Shown here in pieces: positions 42,091 to 53,401 of a stretch of DNA of 64,000 nucleotides (the stretch's first letter is position 1; every line of letters begins with the position of its first letter). Location of the stretch: contig JAJHZJ010000121.1 of assembly GCA_023548195.1 (NCBI GenBank), forward strand, positions 744,220 to 808,219. The letters are read 5' to 3'. The notes under the pieces are model-generated. The model saw only the letters and a program-made list of their open reading frames with translations. It had not been told where the DNA came from and ran no database searches. The position numbers and the translations under genes are program-made. The DNA comes from Bettongia penicillata ogilbyi (Eukaryota; Chordata; Mammalia; Diprotodontia; Potoroidae).

Positions 42091-44149
42091 AACCACAATC
42101 AATTATGTAGAATGAGAACATTTTCCCTTATATCTATCTTATTCTTCATGTTTTGTATCTTTCTTCCCATCCCTTCCATTTCTAATTGCATTTTAGTTTG
42201 GAAAAAGTACAAAGAGAAGTGAGAAATTAGAATGAGGATTGGGACAGGGGAAGAGACGAAAAGAGAAAAGGTAATGGGGAGAGTGATGGGCTGGAGGAAT
42301 AAAGAACAAGGAAGATAAGTGGGTCAGAAAAGAGGGTGGTTAGCTTGGTGGTAGATGAAATGAGAAGGCAACAGTGTTTTCTCTAACCTGATACCTCATA
42401 TTATCTTCTCTACCCCAGCATCTGCCACTAAGGCACCCTCACTGAATCCATGTACTTATGTCCAAGATATCCTTTCCCCAACATAGGTTATCTCTGTTCC
42501 ATCCTGTCCCCAAAAAACTAATACACAGAGTTTAAAACAGATAAGATTTTGACCCCCATAATTTTTTTCTCTAAAAACCTGCTACTTTTCATTCAGGCTC
42601 TCTCACCCCATCACCAAACAATTAAAACTTTGTTGATGTGGCTAAATAAAAACAAGCAGTGCATAATCAATACTGATGCCTGTGGGCATTTGTGGTAGCA
42701 TGAACTCTACTTAAGGCTGATGACTATGTGTTGAACAGGCCTCTGGGTATTACAAACCAGCCCTGATTCATAGCAAGTTAATTGTCCCATGCCAGTTTAG
42801 CCACTGGCTTTCTTTGCTAATGGCCTAATCCATAAATATTCTGGGATCCCACTAAGCCAAATTGCAAAATCACCTGGGCTCAGTTCTTGCCATATTTAAC
42901 CTGATGTGGTGGCTGCTGAGACACAAATGTCATTGCTATTTTAGTCACTGTGCTAATAAATTGCATTTAACTTCATTAAAAAGGAATGATTCAGGAAATG
43001 CTACAATTATGATATTTAATACATAAAGTATGTGCTAGCTGAAGAGACATATTAAATATGGGTTTTGCCTTATCTCTTTTATTTTAGAGCCTAGAAAATA
43101 TTCTTTTTATCTTCTAAAAAAAAATGGGTAAACACACTGATCAAATAGCTCACTCCAAGCAATTAAAGTCTTTCTACTGCCATATGGAAGGAAATATGAA
43201 TTGTTTCAAAACATTTGTCTTTAATGGGAAAGTAATAACATCTGTAGGTTCAGGGATTCAGGCTGCTGGGGGTTGGTGAGTGATAAGGAAGGGAAAAGGG
43301 GGCAACAACAGAAAAGTGTTTCAATTAAGGCTTGGAAGGTACCATTTTGAATTTTAGCTGTAAGAAGAAACCTAAAGATGCACGTAAGATACATAATACA
43401 TTGCACTGGCATTCTATTTTAGAATGTTTAATCCATCACCAAACCCTTAGGACCAATGCTTATTCTCTGGCATTCATTTCCCAGATGACCTTCCTAAATA
43501 ATTTGTCTCATATTTTGACTTCCATTGGAGAGAAAGGATTGTGAAGGCAAAGCAATATTCAGAGTTACCAAGAGTTACTCTGTGTCTGTGTGTGTGCTTG
43601 TGTGTGTAGATATATATAGACAGATAGGTATCTATAGATATATGTTTATGTATATGTATATACATTTATGTGTGTACACATACATGTGTGTATATATAAT
43701 GTATGTATATAAATGTGTGTGATTGTATGCATATATGTATAAATATATACATACACACATATATATATGTATGTGTGTATACATATATAAAGACTGAGCT
43801 TGACAAGGCTAATAAGAAGCTATTTCTTTGTTCCCAATACTCCTTTGGGTATCAGGCACCAGACAGAAGAAATTCCAGAATTTTTTATTGGTTTTTGGTT
43901 GAATATCTCACTGGGAGGGTAAATAATAACACTCAAGTTAATTGATTTAAAGGAAGAGGAAGTAGTTTGGAGGAACAACAAGAATGAGCACTCATGGGTT
44001 TATACCATCATACCACACCACACCACACGGTCTTTTCCATACCTTTACCACAATGCTTTTTCTGGGTTTTCTTACTCCCACAGGAGCAAAAGGGGTTAGG
44101 GGAGGGTGGGCAATGAGATATAATGAGGTTAGGAAAAGATCAGACCTCT
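42091..44149. other. repeat-poor tract, nothing identified
   Basis: About 2 kb without a transposon that I can name. 42560-43075 is AT-rich, non-repetitive, with several TAATT-type motifs ('gcaagttaattgtccc', 'gctaataaattgcatt'), the texture of conserved non-coding DNA. No coding domain. Confidence 0.45.
43590..43792. repeat. (TG)n/(TA)n/(TATG)n compound microsatellite
   Basis: About 200 bp of alternating purine-pyrimidine DNA. Open frames here on both strands (Y/I/V/C repeats) are artefacts. Confidence 0.95.
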
Positions 44150-44315
44150 AAGGGTAGAAGAGATCTTAGAGGTTATCTAGTCTGACCCACCCACTCACTT
44201 TGAGGAAATTGAGGTTCAGAAAGGCTGAATAATTTACCCAAGGTCACACAAGCACTGTGTCCACCAGATATAGGATCTGAATCTACAAAAGGTCTTTTCA
44301 CCTTAGAGCCATTTG
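44150..44315 (-). repeat. MIR-related SINE
   Basis: 'gatcttagaggttatctagtc', 'gaggaaattgaggttcagaa', 'cccaaggtcacacaagc'. Confidence 0.7.
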
Positions 44316-44394
44316 TTGTATCATTTTGAGGAAGGGAAAGTTTGGAAGAGCACGACTCTCCTCAGTTTTCCTTTTCTCCCTTTCTCTAGTCCCT

Positions 44395-44520
44395 TTGTCT
44401 GCTAAACTCAGTAAATATTGAAAAGACACCCACTGTGGGCAAAGCTCAGTGCTAAGTATGAGAGAAGATTAAAAACTCTCCATGGAGTTAACAATTTGAC
44501 AGGGGAATTTTTCTTATTGC
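44395..44520 (+). repeat. unnamed dispersed repeat, copy 5
   Basis: 'actcagtaaatattgaaaaga', 'gctcagtgctaagtatgaga', 'ctccatggagttaacaattt': same order as copies at 5915, 15941, 25830 and 30070. Confidence 0.45.
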
Positions 44521-45254
44521 CGGTCAGTTTAGTGTAGTATTATATAAGAGTGGAAAAATGGATGTATCCATTGGAGGGAAGGAGATATCAGCCAAATAGG
44601 AGGCTGCAAAAATGCGTTTAGGCATATTTTGGTGCATGTGCACACATTCTTGGATTGTCCCTCACATCTTTTTACCACAGAAGATTCTCAGAGCTAAACA
44701 CCATGACTGTTTGTTTCTATTAAACAGTATTTGTTAATACATAAATAATAAAATGATCAATTATTGGTAGATAGAACAATGTTGCTTTGGGAGGAATCTT
44801 TTTCACTTATTGTCAAGAAAATTTTTAAAAATATAATAGAATTAAATTTCAGAGGTGTTGCTCACCAGACATAAATGTGGCAAACCACACCTATCTGACA
44901 CCTCCTCACATTAGCATTACATCCCAAACTGCCTGGGGCTGCCTCTATTTCCAGGAACATGATTCAGAGAAGAGTCATGAAAACTTGGATCTAGACTTTG
45001 GGAAATGATTTCTTTATTTTCCTTGACCATATTAATACCACTCTGTGGCTTGGCACATAGCAGGCACTTATGAAGTATTAGTCAATGTCTATCTTATTTT
45101 TCTAAAATTTCCAGAAGAGATACTATAATTTTTCTCACTAATTCATTTATGTTTAAGAATCCTCACCATCGAGCAATTCTTACTTAAAATTGCTAGGCTA
45201 ATACTTTAACTCATGTCCTCTTGTGTACCTTGATGCCTGAGAATAGCTTAGAAT
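44521..45254. other. no recognisable feature
   Basis: Unassigned, apart from a possible L2 end at 45045-45095 ('ggcacatagcaggcacttat'). Confidence 0.4.
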
Positions 45255-45448
45255 AATTCAGTAGGAAGAGTGGAAGATCTCAAGTGACAGGACCATGATT
45301 TACATCCTAATTCCACTGTTTTAACTTGTATGACCTTAGGCAAATAATTTTCTCTCTTTGACTCTCAGTTACTTTATCAACATAATGAAGGGGGTTAAAC
45401 AAAATGTTTTCTAAGGTCTACTCCAGTCTAAGCCCATGATTCTATGAT
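45255..45448 (+). repeat. MIR-type SINE
   Basis: 'tgtatgaccttaggcaaataa', 'tactttatcaacataatgaag', 'ctactccagtctaagccca'. Confidence 0.65.
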
Positions 45449-45751
45449 GATTTTGTTTATAATAGCTTTCATAAAATTAAGGTCTCATTGGGAGAAGGGG
45501 GAAGGGAGGGAAAGAATGAGGAATGAGGAAAATTATCTCACATAAAAGAAACACCAAAAGAAGAACTTTTACAGTGGAGAGGGAAATGGTGGACTATTGG
45601 GCAACACTTGAACCATGCTCTCATCAGAATGGGCTCAAAGAAGGAAATACAAATATGCTCAACTAGGTACAGAATTCTATCTAATATTCTATCTATTCTA
45701 ATACTCTATCTATTCTAATATTTTATCTAATATATGTATCCTTTTCAAATA

Positions 45752-47020
45752 GTAACGCAATAAAAATTACATTCAATAAAGGGCCATGAAAAGGCAGATT
45801 AAAAATTAGTCAGAAATGAAATAATCTAGTCCTAAAGAATAAGTGGGTAAAAAGCAAATAATAGAAATTATCAATAATTTCATTAAAGAAAATGATAACA
45901 GTGAGACAACATACCAAAATTTATGAGATGCAGACAAAGGAGTACTTAGGGAAAAATTGGTATCTCTAAATGCTTACATCAGTAGAACAGAGAAAAAGCA
46001 CATCAATGAATTGGGCATACAACTAAAAAGAACCTAGGAAAAAAAAACAAATTAAAAATTCCCATTTAAATACCAAAGTGGAAATCCTGAAAATCAAGAG
46101 AGATTAATTAAACTGAAAGTAAGAAAACCATTAAACTAATAAACAAAACTAGAAGCTAGTTTCATGAGTAAACTTACAAAATAGGCAAACCATTGGTTAA
46201 TTTGAGTTTAAAAGGGAAAAAAAATACTAAATAACCAGTGTGTTCATCCTTCGTTGTTGAAGAAGACCATGCCATCAAAGAAATGATGACATGACATGCA
46301 CTTGACTTTGTTTTGAGTGAGGGAGGGCTGTGCAGGTCACCAACCTCACTTCTCCTCCAGAGCCATCTGAATCCAGTGACCAGATAGTCATTAGAATGAC
46401 TGGAGATGACCCAAGATGAGGGAATGAGGGTTAAGTGACTTGCCCAAGGTCTCACAGCTAGTGAGTGTCAAATGTCTGAGGTGAGATTTGAACTCAGGTC
46501 CTCCTAACTCCTGCACTGGTGTTCTATCCACTGCACCACCTAGCTGCCCCTAAAATACCACTATCAAAAATGAAAAGGGTGAATTCATAGCCAATGAAGA
46601 GAAAATTAAAGTAATCAATAGGAGCTATTTTTTTAAAATTGTATGCCAATAAATCTGGCAATGGATGATAGTGGATAACAATTGTCAAGATTGACAGAAG
46701 AAGAGATAGAATATTTAACTACACTTGTCTTAGAAAAAAAAATGAATGAATCATAAATGAGCTCCCTAAGAAAAAATCTCCAGTTCCAGATGGATTCAAA
46801 AGTGAATTCTACCAAACATTTAAAGAACTATTCATTCTAATACTATATAAACTATTTAGAAAAATAGGCAAAGAGTCCTGCCAAATTCCTTTTATGACAC
46901 AAATATAATGCTCATACTTAAACCAAGAAGAACAAACAAAAAAGAATACTATAGATTAATTTCCCTAATGAATATGACAAAAAATTTTAAGAAATACTAA
47001 CAAGGAGATTGTGGCATTAT
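45752..47020 (+). pseudogene. L1 ORF2 relic (linker and RT entrance)
   Basis: Recognised by nucleotide match to 51825-52780: the segments near 45850 ('gaataagtgggtaaaaagca'), 45950 ('tacttagggaaaaattggta'), 46010 ('ttgggcatacaactaaaaag'), 46640 ('attgtatgccaataaatctg') and 46780 ('ccagttccagatggattc'). The last corresponds to the GPDGF-like entry of the RT domain. Frames are interrupted throughout. No endonuclease start and no FADD box. Confidence 0.75.
46226..46550 (-). repeat. tRNA-headed SINE inserted in the L1
   Basis: Minus-strand order ends with 'ccactgcaccacctagctgcc'. The 5' side (46235-46420: 'gttgaagaagaccatgccatc', 'tgacatgcacttgactttg') is a tail type different from the RTE-tailed SINEs elsewhere in the window, so this is a second SINE family. 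Possible short duplications 'actaaata' / 'cctaaaata' flank it. Confidence 0.75.
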
Positions 47021-47610
47021 GTGTATTGGCAAGAACCCCAACATGCACAGGAGGGCCTGCTGTACAGGTTCTTACATTTGCTTTTCTAAAAGGAAAGGCA
47101 ACTTTTGAGAGGTCGGCAATGACTTTAATCAAGAACACGTATCATTCACTTAGCTCAGGGGAAAAAGTCAGCACCTCGAACTTTGGAGAAAATACAGAGA
47201 AATAAAGATTGATAGGCAGGGTTTCCAGCTGCCTGCCCATAAGCAATGCATACAACACAGATCAACAGACAGATGCAACTTTCTGAAAAATATCTACATG
47301 GTAATCAGAGAAAGAAGCACTAACATCTAAGTTTTCAAAACCAGGAGGCTACTTAGTGTCTTCCCAGAGTCTCATGTGGTACACAAACCTTCTTCCAAAA
47401 ACTAAGCCCCAAAGTAAAACTTCACCTCAGAGTATTTATATATTTTTTAGAGCTAGAAGGCATCACAACCCTTGAAAACTTGTGCCTCATTAGAAAGTTA
47501 ACAAAAGGTATGGGCCTCCCCAATCAAGTTTCCCATAATGGGCAGACCCATTAATGGATGGGGAAGACCTTTAACTTTCTAATTACCAGAAGCCCTACAT
47601 TTGTCCAGCA
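47021..47610 (-). repeat. LTR-like or unclassified block between two L1 copies
   Basis: About 590 bp that matches neither L1. On the minus strand a 'gattaaagtcattgcc' polyadenylation-like region lies about 100 bp from the left edge, as in an LTR read leftward. A TATA-like 'tatttatatatt' (47437) is also present. Edges are uncertain to about 20 bp and no target duplication is clear. Confidence 0.35.
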
Positions 47611-47756
47611 GGCAAAATAATCATTAAAAGAACCCATCATTCCCCCTCCTGAAAGAGATCTCAAACTAAAAACTCCAAGGAATATCATTGCCAAATTCCA
47701 GAACTATCAAGTGAAGGAGAAAATACAGCAAGCAACCCGAAAGAAACAATTCAAAT

Positions 47757-50257
47757 TTTTTTTATTAATTTATTTATTTAACTTTTTTACATTCATTTTC
47801 ACAAAATTTTGGGTTCCAAATTTTCTCCCCATTTGTCCCCTCCTCACACTCCAATACACTGAGCATTCTAATTGCCCCTATCACCAATCTGCCCTCTCTT
47901 CTATTATCCCTCCCTTCCCTTGTCCCCATCTTCTCTTTTGTCTTGTAGGACCAGATAACTTTCTATTCTCCATCGCCTGTATTTCTTATTCCCTAGTAGC
48001 AAGAACAATACTCAACAGTTGTTCCTAAAACTTTGAGTTCCTACTTCTCCCTATCCCTCCCTCCCCACCCATTCCCTTTGGGAAGGCAGACAATTCAACA
48101 TAGGCCCTATCTGTGTAGTTTTGCAAATGACTTCCACAATAGTCATGTTGTGTAAGACTAACTATATTTCCCTCCATCCTATCCTGCCCCCCACTGCTTC
48201 TATTCTCTCTTTTGATCCTGTCCCTCCCCAAGAGTGTTGATTTCAAATTGCTCCCTCCTCCCATTGCCCTCCCTTCTATCATCCCCCCCCCCACCCTGCT
48301 TATCCCCTTCTCCCCCACTTTCCTGTACTGTAAGATAGGTTTTCATACCAAAATGAGTGTGCATTTTATTCCTTCCTTTAGTCGAATGTGATGAGAGTAA
48401 ACTTCATGTTTTTCTCTCAGCTCCCCTCTTTTTCCCTCCACTAAAAAGTCTCCTGCCTGCCTCTTCTATGAGATAATTTGCCCCATTCCATTTCTCCCTC
48501 TCTCCTCCCAATACATTTCTCTCTCCCTGCTTCATTTTTTTAAGATATGATCCCATCCTATTCAATTCACTCTGTGCCCTCTATCTCTGTGTATGCGTGT
48601 GTGTGCAAGTGTGCATGTGTGTGTGTGTGTGTGTGTAATCCCACCAACTATCCAGATACTGAAAAGTTTCAAGAGTTACAAATATTGTCTTTCCATGTAG
48701 GAAGGGAAACAGTTCAACTTTAGTAAGTCCCTCATGACTTCTCTTTGCTGTTTACCATTTCATGCTTCTCTTCATTCTTGTGTTTGAAAGTCAAATTTTC
48801 TTTTCAGCTCGGTCTTTTCATCAAGAATGCTTGAAAGTCCTCTATTTCATTAAAAGACCATTGTTTCCCCTGAAGTATTATACTCAGTTTTTCTGGGTAG
48901 GTGATTCTTGGTTTTAGTCCTAGTTCCTTTGACTTCTGGAATATCATATTCCATGCCCTTCAATCTCTTAGTGTAGAAGGTGCTAGATTTTGTGTTATCC
49001 TGATTGTATTTCCGCAATACTGGAACTGTTTCTTTCTAGCTGTTTGCAAGATTTTTTCCTTGACCTGGGAACTCTGGAATTTGGCCACAATATTCCTAGG
49101 AGTTTCTTTTTGGATCTCTTTCAAGCAATGATCAGTGTATTCCTTGAATACTTATTTTGCCCTCTGGTTCTAGAATATCAGGGCAGTTTTCCTTGATAAT
49201 TTCATGAAAGATGATGTCTAGGCTCTTTTTTTGATCATGGCTTTCAGGTAGTCCCATAATTTTTGAGTTGTCTCTCCTGGATATATTTTCCAGATCAGTT
49301 GTTTTTCCAATGAGATATTTCACATTATGTTCCATTTTTTCACTCTTTTGGTTTTGTTTTGTGATTTCTTGGTTTCTCATAAAGTCATTAGCTTCCATCT
49401 CTTCCATTCTAATTTTTAAAGAACTATTTTCTTCAGTGAGCTTTTGAACCTCCTTTTCCATTTGGCTAATTCTGCTTTTCTCCTCATCGGTTTTTGAACC
49501 TCTTTTGCCAATTGAGTTAGCCTATTTTTAAAGGTGTTGTTTTTCTCAGCATTTTTTTGGGTCTCCTTTAGCAAGGTGTTGACCTGCTTTTCATGTTTAT
49601 CTTGCATGTCTCTCATTTCTCTTCCCATTTTTTCCTCCACCTCTCTCACTTGATTTTCAAAATCCTTTTTGAGCTCTTCCATGGCCTGAGCCCATTGAAT
49701 ATTTAGTTTGGATGTTTGGGATACAGAAGCCTTGACTTCTATGTCTTTCCCTGATGGTAAGCATTGTTCTTCTTCATCTGAAAGGAAAGGAGGAAATATC
49801 TGTTCACCAAGAAAGTAACTTTCTCTGGTCTTATTTTTTTCCCTTTTCTGGGCATTTTCCCAGCCAGTTACTTGACTTCTGAGATTCCTTTCCACACCTG
49901 AGTTATGGGGACACCCCGCTCCCCTCTTGGTGAGCCAAACTGACTCTCTCACTAACCTCTGGTGTCTGTGGACCTGTGTGGCTGCTGGAGATTCCATCCC
50001 TGAAGCCTGCTCGGATCTGGTCCTCTCGGTGCTCCGTGGCCAAGGCAGGGCTGGGCTCTGCTCCAGGTCCAGTGCACAACAGACCTTTGGCGTCAGTTTT
50101 TCAGGGCTATCTGGAACAGAAATCTCCTCCACTCTGTTGTTGTGAGGCTTCCACTGCTCCAGAATTCGTTGGGAGCTCCTCTTTACAGGTATTTTATGGG
50201 CTATGGGTTAGGAACTAGCATATGTGTATGTTTCTACTCTGCCATTTTGGCTCCTAC
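47757..50257 (-). mobile_element. near-complete antisense HAL1 nested in L1
   Basis: On the minus strand the element starts at about 50257 (gtaggagccaaaatggcaga), passes a 5' UTR and ORF1 (49855-48772), then a 3' region with an integral GT/CA tract (48599-48636). It ends with a tail that is T-rich on the plus strand (47757-47790). Duplications GAAACAATTCAAAT (47743-47756) and GAAACAGTTCAAAT (50258-50271) flank it with one mismatch. No ORF2. It is younger than the L1 it interrupts. Confidence 0.9.
48772..49855 (-). pseudogene. HAL1 ORF1 pseudogene, best preserved in the window
   Basis: The ATG at 49855 is followed, after a one-base slip in an A-run, by a long open frame. That frame covers the N-terminal region (YFLGEQIFP, then DEEEQCLPSGKD) and the coiled coil (MEELKKDFENQVREVEEK, 49690-49640). 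A second frame slip near 49440-49460 moves to KEVQKLTEENSSLKIRM, then the RRM-like SKIMGLPESHDQKK and FHEIIKENCPDILEPEG (49260-49160). The C-terminal domain runs 49130-48772. The upstream 5' UTR happens to be open in the same frame to 50132, so the 238-codon frame is mostly leader, not protein. Confidence 0.85.
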
Positions 50258-50271
50258 GAAACAGTTCAAAT

Positions 50272-50540
50272 ATTGAGGAGCTATAGTCAGAATCACATGG
50301 GACCTTGCAGCTTCTACATCAAAAGACTGAAGGGATTGGAATATGATATTCCGTAAGACAAAGGAGCTTGGACTACAACCAAGGATCAATTACCCAGCAA
50401 AACTGAGCATAATATTTCAGGCAAGGAGATGGACTTTCAGTGAAATAAGGGATTTCTAGACCTTTCTGCAAAGAACTGAGCTCAATAGAAAATTTGATCT
50501 TCAAATACAAATCTCAAGAGAGGCAAAAAAAGGGAAAAAG
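50272..50540 (+). pseudogene. L1 ORF1 C-terminal domain relic
   Basis: Continues 47611-47756 after the HAL1. It includes 'gtcagaatcacatgggacctt' (IRIT-D-like), 'caattacccagcaaaactga' (YPAKLS-like) and 'gaaataagggatttctagacc'. Frames are broken. Confidence 0.75.
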
Positions 50541-51129
50541 GGAAAAATAACTTGTTATTAAATGTGGGCAAACTGTTTACATCCCTGTAAGGGAAGATGA
50601 TGTTTGTTAATCTTGAGAATTGTATATTTATTATGATATATAAAAGGGATATACATAGAAGGAGTGAGTATAAAGTAAATGTGATGATAAAAATGTGATT
50701 TAAGGCTGCATAGGGATTGTAATGGGAGATGTGAAAAGGAGGAGGCAGAAAAAAGATAAATCACATCACAAGAAGAGGTACAAAAATATATTACAGTAGA
50801 GGGAAAGAGAGGAGGGAAATGAGCATTGTTTGAGATTTACTCTCATCAGATTTGGTTCAAGGAGGGAACAACAAACTCAGTTAAGTACAGAAATCTAACT
50901 AGCTCTATAGGTAGTAGGAGGGGAAAAGGGAAAGAAAATGGAAGGGAGGCTAAAAGGGAGGAAAGAAGTAGGAAGGGAAAAGGGGAGTAAAAGGGAGGGG
51001 GTTGAAAGAAGGGAGGGAAGACTGAGAGAGGCAGTGGCCAAAAATTTAAGCCCTATTGTGGAAAGGAAGGGAGAAGAGAGAACTAAAAGCATAAACAAGG
51101 GGAAAGAGGATGGAGGGAAAGACACAAAT

Positions 51130-53366
51130 AGTAATCATAACTGTGAATGTGAATGGGAGGAACTCTCCCTTATGGGGACCTCCATTTTATAATGGAGATG
51201 GATAGCAGCATGGATTAAAACCATAATCCAACAATATGTTGTTTGTAAGAAGCACATTTGAAGTGAGGGGATACACACAGGGTAAAGGTAAAGGGTTGGA
51301 GCAGAATATATTGTGCTTCAGCTGAAATTAAAACAGCAAGATTCGCATTAATTAATTAATTAATTAGCATTCCTAATCTCAGACAAAGCAACAGCAGAAA
51401 TATATCTAATCAAAAGAGATAAGGAAGGAAACTATATCCTGCTAAAAGGCACCATAGACAATGAAGCAATATCATTACTAAACATATATGCTCCAATTGG
51501 TATAGCATCCAAATTCTTGGAACAAAGTTAAAAGAGTTACAGAAAGAAACAGACAGTGAAACTATACTAGTGGGGGCCTCAAACTCCCCCTCTCTAAACC
51601 TGATAAATCTAACCTCAAAATAAGCAAGAAAGAAGTTAAGGAGGTGAATAAAACTCTGGATAAGGTGGATATGATAGATCTCTGGATAAAATTGAATAGG
51701 TATAGAAAGAAATATACCTTTTTCTCAGTGGTACATGACACATATACAAAAGTTGACCATATACTGGGGGCATAAAAACAGTGCAGAAAGGCAGAGATTG
51801 TCAATGCATCCTTCTCAGATCATAATGCAATAAAAATTATATGTAATAAAAGGCCATGGAAAGATAAACCAAAAATTAATTGGAAACTAAATAATCTAAT
51901 CCCAAAGAATGAGTGGGTTAAGCAAGAAATTATAGAAACAATCAGTAACTTCATTCAAGAGAATGACAATAATGTGACAGCCTACCAAATCTTATGGGAC
52001 ACTGCAAAAGTAGTAGTTCTTAGGGGAAGTTTTATACCTTTGAATGCCTACATGAATAAAATAGAGAAAGAGGAAATCAATGAATTGGCCATACAGCTGA
52101 AAAAGCTAGAAAAAGAACAAATTGGAAATCCCCAAGTATATTCCAAATTACAAATACTGAAAACCAGAGGAGATATTAATAAAATTGAATTAAGAAAACT
52201 ATTGAACCAATAAATAAAAGTGTTGGTTTTATGAAAAAAACAAACAAACTTGATAAACCTTTGTCAATTTGATTTAAAAAAAAAAGAAAGAATAAAAGCA
52301 AATTACCCATATCAGAAATGAAAAGGGTGAACTCACCTCCAAAGAGGAGGAAATTAAAACAATAATTAGAAATTACTTTGCCCAACTGTGTGCCCATAAA
52401 TTCAGCAATCTAAATGAGATAGATGAATATTTTTAAAAATATACATTGCCCAGATAAACAGAACTGGAAGTTGAATACTTCAATAACCTCATCTCAGAAA
52501 AGATACTGAACAAGACATCAATGAACTCCCTAGGAAAAACTATCCAGGGCCAGATGGATTTACAACTGAATTCTATCAAAAATTTAAAGAACAGTTAATT
52601 CCAATACTATGTAGATTATTTAGGAAAATTGGGTAGGAAGGAGTCCTACCAAATTGTCTTTATGATACAAATAAGGTTTTGATACCTAAACCAGGAAGAG
52701 TCAAAACAGAGAAAGAAATTTATAGGCCAATTTCTCTAATGAATATAGATGCAAAAATTTTAAATAAGTATTAGAAAAAAGAATACAGTAACTTATCACA
52801 AGAACAATACATTATGATCAGGTAGGATTTATACCAGGAATGCAGGGATGGTTCAATATTAGGAAAATTATCAGCATTATTGATCATATCAACAATAAAA
52901 TTAACAGAAACCACATAACTATCTCAATGGATGCAGAAAAAGTTTTTGATGAACTACAACACTCATTCCTATTGAAAACACTGGAGAGCATAGGAGTAAA
53001 TGAAGCTTTCCATAAAATAATAAGCAGTATCTACCTAAAATCATCAGCAAGCATTATATCCAATGGGGATAAGCTAGATACATTTCCAATAAGATCAGGG
53101 GTGAAACAAGGATGTCCATTATCATCACTGTTATTCCATATGGTACTAGAAATGTTAGCTGTAGCAATAAGAGAAGAAAAAGAAAATGAGAGAATTAGAA
53201 TAGACAAAGGAGAAATTAAGCTATCGCTCTTTGCAGATGATATGATGATATACTTAGAGAATTCCAGGGAATCAAGTAAAAGGCTACTCGAAATCAGAAA
53301 CAACTTTAGCAAAGTTGCAGGATAGAAAATAAATTCACATAAATCATTATCATGTATATATATTTA

Positions 53367-53401
<35 letters not shown>

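Larger units (their letters stand above)
45478..47020 (+). mobile_element. L1 LINE fragment: inter-ORF region joined to mid-ORF2
   Basis: 45478-45740 matches the inter-ORF region ('attatctcacataaaagaaac', 'cttttacagtggagagggaaa'). From about 45752 it jumps to ORF2 beyond the endonuclease start ('caataaaaattacattcaat', as at 51830) and continues into the early RT region ('tgacaaaaaattttaagaaa'). It is interrupted by a SINE at 46226-46550 and ends at the LTR-like block. Confidence 0.8.

Noticed and set aside
49416..50132. 238-codon frame as a single HAL1 protein starting at 50132
   Set aside because: Its first ~90 codons are 5' UTR sequence that happens to be open; the start codon equivalent to other copies is at 49855 in another frame.
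51430..51560. Separate exon around the ATTA repeat (51346-51366)
   Set aside because: The sequence is colinear with the L1 endonuclease region of the copy at 35820-36010; the ATTA run is a local expansion.
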